Below are positions 41,793 through 53,470 of a DNA stretch of 64,000 bases, in pieces. A program made the position numbers and the translations under genes. This DNA comes from Fusarium oxysporum f. sp. lycopersici 4287 (lineage: Eukaryota > Ascomycota > Sordariomycetes > Hypocreales > Nectriaceae). The stretch spans positions 377,472-441,471 of the forward strand of contig NW_017264845.1 of assembly GCF_000149955.1 (NCBI RefSeq), given 5' to 3'. Every line of letters begins with the position of its first letter. Within the stretch, counting starts at the first letter, position 1. Under the pieces are notes generated by a model. That model had not been told where the DNA came from. It searched no databases and saw only the letters and a list, made by a program, of their open reading frames with translations.

Positions 41793-44231
41793 CTAAATAT
41801 TAAACTCGTTGTCATCTGCTTCTACTCCTGCTTCTTGAAATCTTTCCACGGGCCGCAATGTCAAGGAGCAGCCATTTGCGCCACTTAGAATAATAAAGTC
41901 GTCCAGATTTAGGGACTCTGGTATACCGTTTGGGAAAAGTTGCGTGGCGGTGGGAAGATCATTGTAAGAAGCCATCAAGCGAAGGTCCAGGGGCAAATCA
42001 TTGGTATCGGGTATCCTCCCATTTTTCAGACACAAATTTAACATCGACGAAAGAAACAGGTAAAATTTCGGTTGGTACAGGAGTAGGTCCCCCCACCAAC
42101 TTGCAGTATGTTGATTGACTTTGGATGAGCGCGAAAGGGAATACCTGGGAAAAGACTGACAAAACCTGCCTATGATGGTGCGAACCGCATCAAGAACCCA
42201 GTCTATTCCCGAGTGTCGGAGCCGATAAACCTGCATAGCTTCAAGAAGAAGCATGAGATTATGCTGCGTTTGATCGGGGTGGTTGACAACATCATGCTCG
42301 TTTAGGTCAAGCCCGGTCGACATGTTCCGCAGCCTGAGACTCAGGACATGCAGAAGAAGGGGAAATAATGTGCATCCTACCCTTGGATAAGTGTTAGCTT
42401 TCAAGGTTAATCCGAAGGGGTTCACTCTTAACGTACGCGCTGAGTGGCAGTAAAGGAGCAAGACCCGAGCGCACCAGCTGAGCCAAGCATTCTATAGTTT
42501 CATGGGTTGCACTCTGGACTCTTTCGCAGCTTATATGCAATCGCGTTGTTTTGATGCGAGGTAGATCTGTCATCATGGAGCGGCTGATGATCAGGACCCG
42601 GCAGTGACTAAGAACAGTTTCTGCGGTGCTTCGAAATCATGAGAAGGCTGTTATAAAACAGGGTCGAGATACGAACCAAGTATACATGATAGACAAGTTG
42701 GCAAATAGAGCGATCGAAGATTGTGTAGTGCCAGGTGATACAATACACCTATCGACCGACGTCGAGTTTCGTATTACTTTCAAACGTCTTTTGTAGTCGT
42801 GTATAAGATGTTCATATTGCTCAATAGATGCTAAAACGGCGTAATCGTCAACATGATTCGAGATTTTTTCTTCTAGAACATCCGTGAGTAGTACACAAAA
42901 CTCCACAAATGCTTGTAATAGCTCAATGAGAGTCATCTTGGCGGCCCTATCGTATATCTTTGAGTGATCTATTTCTTCGTGCAGATCTGCCAGCCCTAGA
43001 TACGACTTAGCGTTGAAGTCGAAGCTATCACGCGTGATTTGGATACCTCGATGCGAGGTAAGGGACAGAATGCGATCCCGAATGATGCAGCACCACCACA
43101 AACGCTTGAGAGTGTTGCGGTGCCTATTTTCTTCGGGGTAAGTTGACTGTCTGCCAAGACAGGGAGCATCATAGTGTTGAGCGCCAGACAATTCAGCATG
43201 ACGAATTGCTCTACTAAGCCACATCGTTGCCAAGTCACAGAGGGGTGGCTGAGAATAGTAAGAATGCGAGAGGAGCAACGCTACTTGTGCTCTAACAATC
43301 GAGGGTTGTTCAGCCTGACAATCGTATAAGAGCTGTTTTCTCTTAGTTATGTAAGTTAACACCATGGACTTGGAGAACAATCTCACCTCAGCACGTTTAT
43401 AGAACGTTGACTTGGCATGGATGTAATCCTTAAAGCCGAGGGACTCGACAACAGTAATGGGCACAAACTGTCCGTCAGTATGCGCAATTATCAACAAAGG
43501 TGAGCTTAACTTACACTAACCGACGTGTAAAGAATCGCGAAGAGAAGGATAAGGGGTAATGATGGTTCTGATATTGTTTCTACTTTGAGGTTGGATGAAT
43601 ATGATTTCCAAAATTGCGCCTCGTCGAGGATAGGCATTAATGGGTGTATATAAAGAAAGAAATGTTGGAAGAAAACATTCAAGGTGTCGCTATTGGGAAC
43701 CTCGAAACAGCCATGGGTCCTGAGAAGACTTAGGTTCTGAAACATAACCGCGCCATAACGTGGAACACGTATGGGCGATTGAAGAGATATGGACGGAATG
43801 AGCCGAGGGTTGAGTTCTAAAGCCGGTCTAGGCATTGGAGTTCTAAGTCATAGTCGGTAAAGGTAAGACACCAGTACCACGTGTACGGCGATGCCGATGC
43901 AGGGTAGGCATTATCCAACTTACAGTTGCGTGACAGTGGTACTTATACGAAGGGTACAGTCTCTCTTGCCCATGGCGCAGTTGAGACACGGTTGGCTGGG
44001 ACCAGAGCGACGAACACATTGAAGCTTCATCGAGCGACACCAAAGACAAGCCTGCGAGAAGCGCTTTCTGCCTCGGCCCCGCTTCCCTTGTTGAGGCTCG
44101 TCGGAATTGCCAATTGCAGGCGATGCCATACTGAACGCACTGGGCCCGCGGTTGGCCGAGTATGACAGCATGCTATGCGTCGGGTGATGGGTGAATTGGT
44201 GGCGTTGAGGCGATAGGGAAGTAAGGCACAT
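41793..44231 (-). pseudogene. Zn2Cys6 transcription factor with fungal_trans domain, one in-frame TGA
   Basis: Four exons: 44231-43924, 43842-43515, 43467-42437, 42381-41793. Introns of 81, 47 and 55 bp have GT/AG ends and the total is 752 codons. The binuclear cluster is at residues 62-92 (C62, C65, C72, C82, C85, C92; ACLWCRSMKLQC and PCLNCAMGKRDC) after a basic stretch. The fungal-specific domain follows (VVESLGFKDYIHAKSTFYKRA, LATMWLSRAIRHAELSG, NTLKRLWWCCIIRDRILSL). A TGA at 42637-42639 interrupts it after RPCFITAFS; a CGA-to-TGA change would explain it. If translated to that point, the product keeps the DNA-binding domain but loses about 280 residues. It is divergent from the acyl-CoA ligase-like gene with a 515-bp shared promoter, so it is a plausible regulator of it. 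Confidence 0.8.
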
Positions 44232-44745
44232 GTGGGCATGTTGTTGTAAAGACCTTGTTTAATCCCTCGGACCCCGCGGCTACGGCGTGAGGTAGCCTTG
44301 GTTTGTTTATTCACCGATTGGCTAGTGTTGACCGAACAGAATCGGTTACTATGCAGCCCGAGAGTATGAAGTTTCATGCTAGTCTGATAACATCACTTGG
44401 CCAATAACAAGTATGCTTCAAGACCCATTTCCAGGCCGCCCCCTGTCGTCGACATTAACTCGTACTACCACGGCTGCTGGTCAAGTGTCGTCAACCCCAC
44501 CAGCGATGGATATCGATGTATTCGTTATCACTCCTGACCCAATCACCCTAGCAAAAGAGGACTCCGGGGTAGATGGGTCAGAAAAGAAGTCGCATAGCCT
44601 CGGTTTTATCACTCTCTCAGCTGCTCAGCTGTTCTTAAAGACCTTGAAATTCTTGGATCTAAAGGACGTGTTCCAGTACACCTTCAGGTCAATATCGCAT
44701 CCCAATTGGCATCACTTCGCCTCTTATTCACGCACTAGTATAGTC
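44232..44745. promoter_or_regulatory. Shared divergent promoter region
   Basis: About 515 bp between the start codons of the Zn2Cys6 regulator (minus) and the acyl-CoA ligase-like gene (plus). It contains ccctcggaccccgcggctacggcg near 44265, with CGG and CCG triplets of the kind Zn2Cys6 proteins bind. An upstream ATG frame (44413-44820) overlaps the start of the ligase and is probably a shadow. Confidence 0.45.
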
Positions 44746-46767
44746 ATGGTTTTCAAAACGCCGTCTTGGGTGCCCAAATTGCCTTTTGGTAAATGCACTC
44801 GACCTGCTCATGTAAGGTAGACATACTAATTGTCCTGAATCCAGAACCACCTGACAACATTCCTATTCCCGAGTTTATCAACAACCAGGCCTACGGTCGA
44901 TGCCCCCTCGACAGATCAAAGAACCCATTTACCTGCAGCAAGACTGGTAAATCGTACGATGCTCGCGAGGTCGCAAAGAGAGAGGACTACCTCGCACGTG
45001 GTCTCCGTAAACACCTAACCCCAGAGGAGCTCGCAGGCTCGGAATGGAATCGTGTGGTTACAAATTTTAGCTACAATTGCGTAAGTTCAGTCTCTGCTCT
45101 TCTACTGTTATTTCATCAGCGTAACCGGCTGTCTAGATTGATTATGTCCCTGCCACACATGCTGTTCATCGCCTCTCGGGTATTGTTGCTGCTGCAAGCG
45201 CTGAATACTCTGCTGCTGATCTCGAATACCAACTACGTCAATCTGGATGCAAGACCATATTTACCTGTGTCCCCTTGCTACCACGAGCCTTGGAAGCAGC
45301 CGCTTCTGCCGGAATACCTCAAAACCGTATATTTCTTTTGCCTTTACCCCATGTGGGCAACAATGCTCCTGATCTTGCGACGATTGAGGACCTGATCGTA
45401 GCTGGACAGGATTCTCCGCCTCTTGACCCAATTATTTGGCCAGCTGGCCAAGGCGCAAGACAAGTGGCTTATCTGTGCTACTCGAGCGGAACTTCTGGCT
45501 TACCGGTATGTGAATAACTGAAGAACCCGCATGTCCCCGGAACAGAGCGCTCAACCTGCTTTGTAGAAAGCCGTCAAAATCTCTCATCACAATATCATTG
45601 CAAACATACTCCAGCTCTGTACCTTCGAGTCTATGTCGAGACGCAAGCAAGACCTCGCTACCCAAGTCACTCTGGGCCTCCTTCCGTTCAGTCATATCTA
45701 CGGACTTGTTTTAATAGGCCACTTGGCGCCCTATCGAGGTGACGAGGTTATCGTACAAATGTCATACAATTTGAAAACCCTACTTACAGCTATTCAACAG
45801 TACAAGATCCAGAAGATGAGTGTAGTGCCCCCTATTCTCGTCCAGATCTTGGCTAGCCAGGACCAATGTAAGGGCTTTGATCTAGGCAGCATTCGACATG
45901 TGCACACTGGTGCCGCACCACTGGGGCCAGAGACTATCACGCGTCTGCAGGAAATATACCCTCATTGGAAAATTATTCAGGGCTTCGGTATGATTGTTGC
46001 TGCTGATATGTCAACTATTACTCACCGTACACGTTAGGAATGACTGAAACCGCCGCCGTGGTGTCAATTACCGACGACTTCGATATCCTAGGTGGATCTT
46101 GCGGTTCTTTGCTTCCTCACACAAAGGCCAAAATTATAGATTCAGACGGCAACGAAGTTCATGAATATGATACACCCGGTGAACTGTTGGTACAGAGTCC
46201 ATCAGTTGTTTTGGGCTATCTCAATAATGAGCTTGCTACTGGTGAAACCTTTGTGTACCACTCAGACGGACGATGGCTGCGCACTGGTGATGAGGTTATT
46301 GTACGTAAATCTGCCGCAGGCCATGAGCACTTGCAGGTCGTCGACCGGATCAAGGAACTCATAAAGACCAAGGTATGTTCTCTGAAGCCTGTGATGACTT
46401 CGCTAATAACTAATTTTTAATAGGGCATCAAGTTGCCCCTGCCGAGCTAGAGGCTTGTATTCTGACTCATACATCTGTTTCTGATTGTGCTGTTATTGGG
46501 GTCAGGGACGAGCGTGCTGGCGAAGTTCCAAAGGCCATCGTGGTTCGAAGTGTCGATTCTCTATCGAAAACAGAGGAGGACCTGGCACTGGATATCGCAA
46601 AACTTGTAGAGGACAGGAAAGCGAGGTATAAATGGCTGAAGGGCGGAGTCAAATTCATTGATTCAATCCCAAAAAGCCCACGCGGCAAGATTCTGCGTAG
46701 GATCTTGCGGGATCAAGAAAATCAGGCAATCACGCAGGCTGCGAGAGAAGAGCGGGCCAAGCTGTGA
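44746..46767 (+). pseudogene. Peroxisomal acyl-CoA ligase-like (4CL-type, AMP-binding) enzyme, one missing base
   Basis: Six exons: 44746-44788, 44845-45080, 45137-45505, 45567-45987, 46038-46372, 46424-46767. Introns are 50-61 bp with GT/AG ends. Motifs: AYLCYSSGTSGLPK (AMP-binding P-loop), LLPFSHIYGL, IQGFGMTETAAVVS, GRWLRTGDEV, VVDRIKELIKTKG and the catalytic Lys in IPKSPRGKILRR. The product ends in AKL, a peroxisomal targeting signal. The enzyme would activate an aromatic or fatty acid to its CoA thioester. The first five exons total exactly 468 codons, but exon 6 is two bases over a multiple of three. The conserved frame GHQVAPAELEAC is reached only if one base is missing at about 46424. 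This may be a true deletion, an assembly error, or an unrecognised splice choice. Confidence 0.82.
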
Positions 46768-48380
46768 AACTGCTTGGCAGTGAGATGTGTTATTTGTTAT
46801 TTCGTATGTAGATAAAACTTGATTTGTGCCAATGCGGGCTTGCGTAATTGAGTTAATTCGTTGAGAAGGTTGGCCTTACGCAGCCACGGCGGGCAAGATG
46901 GCCAAGAATGGTGCCGAATATGTGAGGCTGCGCAATAATGGTCCGGGTGCTGTTACCCCTGACACAACAAGAATTTCGCTTTGTTCCTACCGGCCTAACA
47001 GCTCCCGAGCAGGGCTCTTCGTGGAATGCCCATATAAAGGCTAAATTGAAGCTCTAATTAAAGATAATCGGCCCCAGTAGGTCTTGGGTAAGGAGGTGGG
47101 TGATATATAACCCAGTGATCGGAATGGTCTGGTATGAGTTGGGATTGGTATGGTAAATACCGCCAAGACTTGGTATGGCTTGAAGAAATCTCAATACCAT
47201 GGTATTACCAGCATATCAAGTCATACCAGTAAGGCTAAATGGGCTAAAAATAGGCTGAGTTGGTGGCGCTAGGCAGCTGGGTTATGACCAAACTGGCTAG
47301 CACCTCAAGGTCAAGAATTTTCTCGGCTTAGAACTTACAATCCTACAACACGTAGTTGACCCATTTACGGTATTGAGGTATCACCTATGGAATCTCCAGT
47401 TCCAACCTTGCCGTCCTCTCTGGCTACAGGCTCAACGCCATTATCCTTCAAGACTCCTACACCGTCGCCTGCTCCCATACTACCGTACCTGTCTCGACGC
47501 CATCACTTGCTCCCCTTCAGTATCCCGAGCATCAATGAAGTCGATGATGACGTGGCGGAATGGGGGGTCCTGGTGTTGGTAGCTCTCACATTCAATCCGG
47601 CAATTTGTGGAGAAATCATGACCCAGATCAGGCGCTCTAAAAATTTCCATATGCGGTAATGTGCCAGCGGTGCGGTTCTAACGTATTTCCCCACCACCCC
47701 GTACACCCCTAGACCTCGCACACTTTTCCCACCAAAAGCTAGTATTTATAACTATAAAAGTAAAATACTTATAAAATAGCTATTTAAATAAAATAAGACG
47801 TTTTAGGATATTTAAAGGTTAAATTTTCTTCTTATAATATAAAATATTTTATATATAAGTTATTACTTAAGTTATATAAACTTTAATATTTAATATTTTT
47901 ACTCCTTAAACAGAGAAAACGCTGTTAATGCCTTTATTTTAGGCGGAAAGTGGTGCTGTTTTTGGAGGCTTTAGCAGTGCGGGGCCAGATAACAACAAGA
48001 GGGGGAGGACATGTACTATATACTTATGCTGCCCCTGACGCACTGATCCCTGTACATGCCAGGGCCGCTGCGGAAAAGACACACATCCCCATTTTGGTCC
48101 CCCTCCATCAGCGACTAGGTGTCTAATTTCAGCATCCTTTATGCTCTTTGTGTCTTCCGCTGCTTACAAGTCATGCTGACCGCGTCAAGAGCATTACTTG
48201 CCGCCCGGGGTCGATCTGCGCGAGCATGCCGTGAACTTCTTAGACCATAAATGGCGGCATCGACCACGTTTGAATCCTTCGTCTATCTGCTCTCCCTCTC
48301 GTTCACTTTCTTCACTGGTCCTTACACTCATTCCATTTCTCGCCGCTGTTCTTGATCACCAGCCTGCTTACCTTTATTGA
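46768..48380. other. Long intergenic stretch with an AT-rich block and an imperfect foldback
   Basis: No protein was recognised; a 90-codon frame at 47387-47659 is rich in Pro and Ser and unconvincing. 47129-47229 can fold back (ctggtatgagttg against caagtcataccag). 47740-47940 is extremely AT-rich, like RIP-affected repeats. The last 200 bases, pyrimidine-rich, are the probable promoter of the recombinase. Confidence 0.5.
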
Positions 48381-51152
48381 ATGCCAGACCCGATGACCAC
48401 CAGCGCGACTACGGCCAGAAATGGTCTGCATCAATGCCATGCATCTTTCCTCGAGCGCTTCAATGCCAGACAAGCTCAAAGTCGAGCCGCAAAGCAGAAA
48501 CCCACGCTCTCGGTGGAGGAACATGCTGCTCACCGCGCGCAGCTCGGCAACGTGCGTTTCATCAAGCCCAGATACTCTGAGCAGACCGAGATCAACGTCA
48601 GCGGCATCTTTAATAAATGGAGGCGGTATGTGATAAATACCCCCATCGCTTCCCTGTAACCTTGTTTGTGTACTGACCTCCTTGTGCACAGCTACTGCGT
48701 TGACATGAAGGTCGGCGAGTGGAAGGCGACGCTCGAGAACCTCGACCGTGGGACGACGCAAGACTTCCTCCTCTACATTTGCGAGCGATACAAGATCACA
48801 TCATGGGGCAGCGGACACGAGTACATTCGCCAGTTCCAACAGCTTTACACAACAGTAAATGGCCAGTATATGGATCGGAACGACACCAAGGAAGTGTATA
48901 AGGTATGTCGGAAGTCCTTTCTGCCTGGCTGTAGCGGTACACCAGANNNNNNNNNNNNNNNNNNNNNNNNNNNNNNNNNNNNNNNNNNNNNNNNNNNNNN
49001 NNNNNNNNNNNNNNNNNNNNNNNNNNNNNNNNNNNNNNNNNNNNNNGCTTGGGCCTATTCTTGAGCTCTAGTAACAGGCAATCAGTATTATCGCAGCGTA
49101 CTTGTCCCACGATTCGGACACCGCCCGCCAAACATCGATGGCAAGCCGGTACTCAACGTCGATAACCTACGAGTCATCCTGACGTTCAATATCGCATACG
49201 ATACAACCGTCTTTCCAGGGGAACGGCACCGCATCAACCTCGCTGGCTGCTACCAGCTCCTGTGCTATACGGGCGCACGTCCGGCCGAGCTGGTAGATGG
49301 TGAGCGTCAGAAGCCAAAGGACGGTTCTATCCAAGAACTTTTTGGTCAGAATGCAGTCCAGTTGTCTTCTTCAGCAAGCAGTGAAGAGCAGGAAAGCCCT
49401 GCGGATGAACACTCTAAAGTTCTTAATAGCCTTCTCTGCCAAGAGACTTTAGGGCGCGGCCGCCCTAAAGCCCTTTGCTACGAGGATATCCAGATGATGA
49501 TTGTTCGACACCCGGCCACTGGACGATGTATACCAGCCATGGCCATCAAGTTCGTTCATCATAAAGGCGCTGACAATAAACCTAAGCCGTAAGTTTCTTA
49601 TGCTTATCGTCCCAAACAGTAAGTATTGGGGCATTCTGTATATTAATAATCGCTCTAGTACCATCTTCTACTTTACGCCTACAAGAAAGTTACTCTTCTG
49701 TGCTGTTTCTACGGTTCTTGCTCTCGCTCTCCACGATAATGCATTCGATGCTCCGAGCTTAACTGATGCAGCTGCTATATTCAGATTACAGCCACCGCGC
49801 TTTAAGCACTGCATCCCGCTCCGATGGAAGAAGTCTATATTAAAGACCCCAATCTTTCGCCGATATCGTGGCACTGAGCTCTCTGCTGGTGAGACCATGC
49901 TGTACTCCAAGCTTAGAGACGACATAGGTCAACAGAGTCTTGATTCAGGGCATGAAAGGAAATGGACACCTAGGTTCGCTAGGAGAGGCGCCGGCAACGC
50001 GGCTAACGGTGCGTATTTGAACTGCAAATATCCCCAAATGTCGGCTTTGTCGCCATGCCATCATTGTTCCCTTTACTGACTGTATTTCTCACAGGAGACG
50101 CACCTGACTCCGTTCGCGATCAGATGATGCGCCAAGATCCCCGATTTATGACCTTTCAGAGCGCGTACCTCAACGAGATTGCCAACTTCGACCTCCAGAA
50201 CGCGTTCCTAGAAGAAGAGAAGGAGAGCCAGCTGTTTCGACTATTTGCACACGTTAGCCTTACGCGCGATCCTCGAGCTACGGCAGACATGGTGCCCGAC
50301 GAAGTCTGGGCCAACCTGGCACCAGACCCGGAAATTGTCGAGCTTGAAGAACAACGTGCACAATTAAAGCAGGGCAAATATCGCATCGTAGGCCGTGATA
50401 ACGAGGAAGAAATCCGACGGCTCAGCAATAAAATCCGAACGAAGAGAGCATGTCGCGAAAAGCAGGTCGTCAAGGAATACCGCGAGGATTACTTCTACCA
50501 CCGTCCCACTTGGGACATTGAGCAGCAGGCACGGGGCGAGGAAGAGGAGGAGTACATAGAACCTACTATCGATGTGCATATACCAGAACGCAACCGGCTA
50601 GCAAATATTCTTTGCCATCAGCCGGATAGTCTAACAGAAGGCCAGATTCTCGAGCGAAGGATTGAGGCAATTCAACTTATGGTGGCTCTTTGCGACAAAC
50701 GCGAGACCGCCAAGCGTCGCTACATCCAGCAAAATATCAAAGCTCAATCTCACATCAAAATCGAACATACCGAAGCGGACATTCAGCCTTCACTTAGCGT
50801 CAATCGATTTCCTCTCCTTATGCAACCCGGACAATGCCCAGACTGTATAGGTGACGAGCGGCTCTCTCTCGAGGAGCGTACGTTTGCATATTGCCGTCCG
50901 ACCGTCAGGAATGATCACTTTGATGACCAGCACTTGCTCGAGCGCGAGAGGGCACTGCAACGTGGTGAGAAGATGGTGTGTACGCACCCTGCCTGTCGCA
51001 CCCAAAACCAAGGGCAAAATCTCGAATTTCATGATATGGATCATTTTAGGGCCCACGTGCAGACAATTCATTGCGTGACGCTACGATCATCGTGCCAAGT
51101 GGAGCAAAGGCGGGTGCGCAAGCTGAGGCGTCGAAAGATGGTTAAAGAATAA
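48381..51152 (+). CDS. DUF3435 tyrosine-recombinase-like protein (Starship captain-related)
   Basis: Five exons: 48381-48625, 48692-48902, 49086-49588, 49659-50008, 50095-51152, 788 aa in total. The 100-N gap lies wholly inside intron 2, so the coding sequence is complete. The N-terminal part is a helical SAM-like region (KWRRYCVDMKVGEW, NVDNLRVILTFNIAYD). The catalytic core shows the first Arg in YTGARPAEL (R217), a Lys in IKFVHHKGADNKPKP, the box-II Arg in RFARRGAGNAANG (R428/429) and the candidate nucleophile in FQSAYLNE (Y461). Position 450 is Gln in MMRQDP, where relatives commonly have His. The C-terminus has zinc-binding motifs (QCPDCIGDERLSLEERTFAYC, CTHPACRTQ...H...H). DUF3435 proteins mobilise giant Starship elements; many family members are stand-alone. 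No lesion was found. Confidence 0.88.
48947..49046. other. Assembly gap, 100 N
   Basis: Exactly 100 N, the convention for a gap of unknown length. It falls within intron 2 of the DUF3435 gene, so the real intron may be longer or hold an insertion. Confidence 1.
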
Positions 51153-51484
51153 CCATTATGGTAAGTTGGGCGCCATAGATACAGTTAATTACAGTAAAAG
51201 ATAGAATAGTAGGGTATCTCAATTCAATCTCATTGGATTAGTATGGCTCGATCGACTTCCTTATATAGTTTTTACGCAAGGCTTAAACCTGCTGGTTAAC
51301 ATCATCCAGTACGGCATTATCTTTCCTTGAGTACTCTACTTAGTCTATATTAGTAGAGAGAAACTTATAGGTGCTGGGTTTTAAATCAGATGCTACAGAT
51401 GTACTCGTAGGGAAAGAACTGTTAGTTCGGTAGCAATAATATACCTGTCACAGATGGACTAGTAGAGGGAAGCCACTGGAATGG
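51153..51484. other. Intergenic, 3' region of the recombinase
   Basis: No gene is seen. It ends with the left copy of the target duplication agccactggaatgg (51471-51484). Confidence 0.5.
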
Positions 51485-52156
51485 TATGTATGTATGTATG
51501 TATGTATGTATGTATGTATGTATGTGTATTTTTCGTCTGGGTGGCTGTAACGAAGCCAAATCTCCTACTGGAGCAAAAGACGTGCTGAGCTAGCTAGGTA
51601 CAGGATACCCCGCTTCCTTCACCATCCAGCATACCAATGGCACAAAAGGTGCTGTATTTCTCAAGCCCGTCACCCGTCAGCGGGTTCGAGGGCAATCTAT
51701 TGTCGAACTTTTTCCACCGACCAGAATTCTCTCGCGCATCACTACATCTGCTGACGCAGTCCACAATCTCTAGAAACCAAGTTGTAGCTCGTAGTCGACT
51801 GTCGCGGCGGCAGGGAAAAACCTCGGGAAGGGATCAGAGGCCGACGGTGCGGCTTGCCTTTAAAGGAGAAAAACCCATCGCAATCGGCGTCGTTGATCGG
51901 AAGGATGTCGCTACGAATGCCCGGGGCATCGCCCTCCGATATCTAAGGCGTTCTGGTTCTGAGGTGCCGCCATTAGATCCGACAAAGGTGTTGTCAGAGA
52001 AGGCGAACTCTCCAAAATTCCTTCTCTGAAAACTGCTGTTAGGGAGCCGATAGCGTCCCCGCAGTTTTTGTGTGGTCGCGTGGCCTGCAGAAAATCCCGC
52101 TCCTAGCACCGCACTAACAGTGCGTGCCAAGAAAGAATTTTTACAGGAGAGAGTTG
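51485..52156 (-). mobile_element. Short LINE-derived element with (TATG)n tail and 14-bp target duplication
   Basis: A tail of about ten TATG units (51485-51525) is followed by sequence closely like the 3' end of the full LINE at 32034-32300 (tatttttcgtc, ctactgg-gca, gacgtgctg, atccagcat, cacccgtcagcggg). The flank agccactggaatgg is duplicated at 51471-51484 and 52157-52170. Its 5' end (minus strand) shares TTTCTTGGCA with the first bases of the full LINE, but the interior is different and lacks RT. It holds a 98-codon frame (51834-52130) with no known match. Confidence 0.8.
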
Positions 52157-52773
52157 AGCCACTGGAATGGTAGCAATAGTGTACTAGTCGTGTAGGGTCA
52201 GTATTTAGACCCTTGTATCCTGGTTGAAGTGTAGCAGTAGGAGTTGACTGGTCGGGCTAGTTAGCCAGGACTGGTATAGAGGATATATTAGTCTTACTTT
52301 GCCTGTAGACTAGTCTAGGAAAATAGACTATTCCAATGCGACTAGTATACCTCGAGCTGTATAAATGGTCTAGGAAGAACAAGATAGGGTACTGGTATAA
52401 TTATCCTAGTATAAGGGATTGCCTAGTAGAAAAAAAGCATTTTACAGGTATAACTTACTACTAATATAACCAAGTCAGTATAAAGAATCTACCTAATAGC
52501 TTTAAGAAGGTTACTTTTAAAATAGCTAAGCCTAATATATTCTTATAATAAATTATTTACTTAGCATTAACTTAAAAAGCTATCCATAGCAAATAATAAT
52601 TATTAATAACTAACTTTCCACTAGAGTTTTTCCTAGGTACCTATCCCTCTAGACTATGATATCCCTTTCCTGAACTCTTATTGCTCCTTTGGCATGCAAC
52701 ATCTGCAGCTGTTACAAGCACAGGTAATGGAAAGCTTTCATTCTACCGTGCTCTGTTAGTTACAGTAAGAGCA
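52157..52773. other. Intergenic, AT-rich, no gene recognised
   Basis: Begins with the right copy of the LINE-type duplication. 52430-52600 is AT-rich with no frame. The probable 3' part of the MADS-like gene may extend here: a gtcagt donor at its last codons and a ctaacag acceptor about 45 bases on are visible. Confidence 0.5.
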
Positions 52774-53025
52774 TTACACCAGTAAGATACTGACCTTTTC
52801 CTGCTCAGATAGAGGCAATGCTCTATCAGTAGACTTAAACTCATACTTTTTACCTTTACGGCGTATACAAATATATACTTCAGCGTTATAAATCTGGTAT
52901 ATATTGAGGCCGTTATTCTTAAGTGTGCTCCATTTCTTCTTAAAGTTCTCGTTACTGCGGTCTCTTTTCTTCACGCAAGTATTCTCATTGGCTGCCATTA
53001 CGATCAAAGGGGAAGGTAATGCCAA
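52774..53025 (-). CDS. MADS-box (SRF-type)-like small protein
   Basis: 83 aa from 53025, or 74 aa from the second ATG (MAANENTCVKKRDRSNENF). The segment KKRDRSNENFKKKWSTLKN, then YNAEVYICIRRKGKKYEF, matches the layout of a divergent fungal MADS domain: a basic N-terminus, an FKK helix, then the hydrophobic strand with Ala-Glu-Val. Such short MADS-like proteins are found in accessory regions of Fusarium and relatives. The end (SEQEK followed by a GTCAGT donor) suggests a second exon beyond an intron near 52790, so the true C-terminus may differ. It is divergent from the orphan gene at 53471. Confidence 0.55.
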   Translation of the reverse strand: MALPSPLIVMAANENTCVKKRDRSNENFKKKWSTLKNNGLNIYQIYNAEVYICIRRKGKKYEFKSTDRALPLSEQEKVSILLV

Positions 53026-53470
53026 AATATTAATTAGATAGCAGACATATGTATATATGCGTGATATATTCTTGCTTCGAATTTTGCAGTTTCAGGGACT
53101 CTTTTTGGCTCCATACATTGAATAATGATTGATTATTTGCTTTATGTTTTGGCTTAGTTCTGTATACGTCATCTCTACAAGGAGGCCAGTTTTAGCTCCT
53201 CGGCCCATTTTGCGCACAGCATGGGTGCCGTTCTTAGCTCCCTGTCGACACAAGTCAAGCCTGGCTAAGCTAACGAAAGCAGAACTGCCATCCCAGCTTT
53301 CAGCCACCCCTGTCACTAACCCCACACAGACCAAAATTGCATCTGTCTAACCCAAACTCCTTCCTTGCCTACTTTAACCCTAAGACATAGCTTCTCACTA
53401 TTTATTACCAGGTCACTTTAGAGTACATGCTTTCTCCTCTTACGCAACAGACTTAAATCCTCACTTTTCT
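53026..53470. promoter_or_regulatory. Divergent intergenic region between the MADS-like gene and the orphan gene
   Basis: About 445 bp with no convincing gene. It holds the start regions of two divergent genes. Confidence 0.4.

Noticed and set aside
44413..44820. 135-codon plus-strand frame upstream of the CoA ligase
   Set aside because: It runs through the true start (44746) and into intron 1; the family start MVFKTPSWVPKLPF lies inside it, so the upstream part is promoter or leader.
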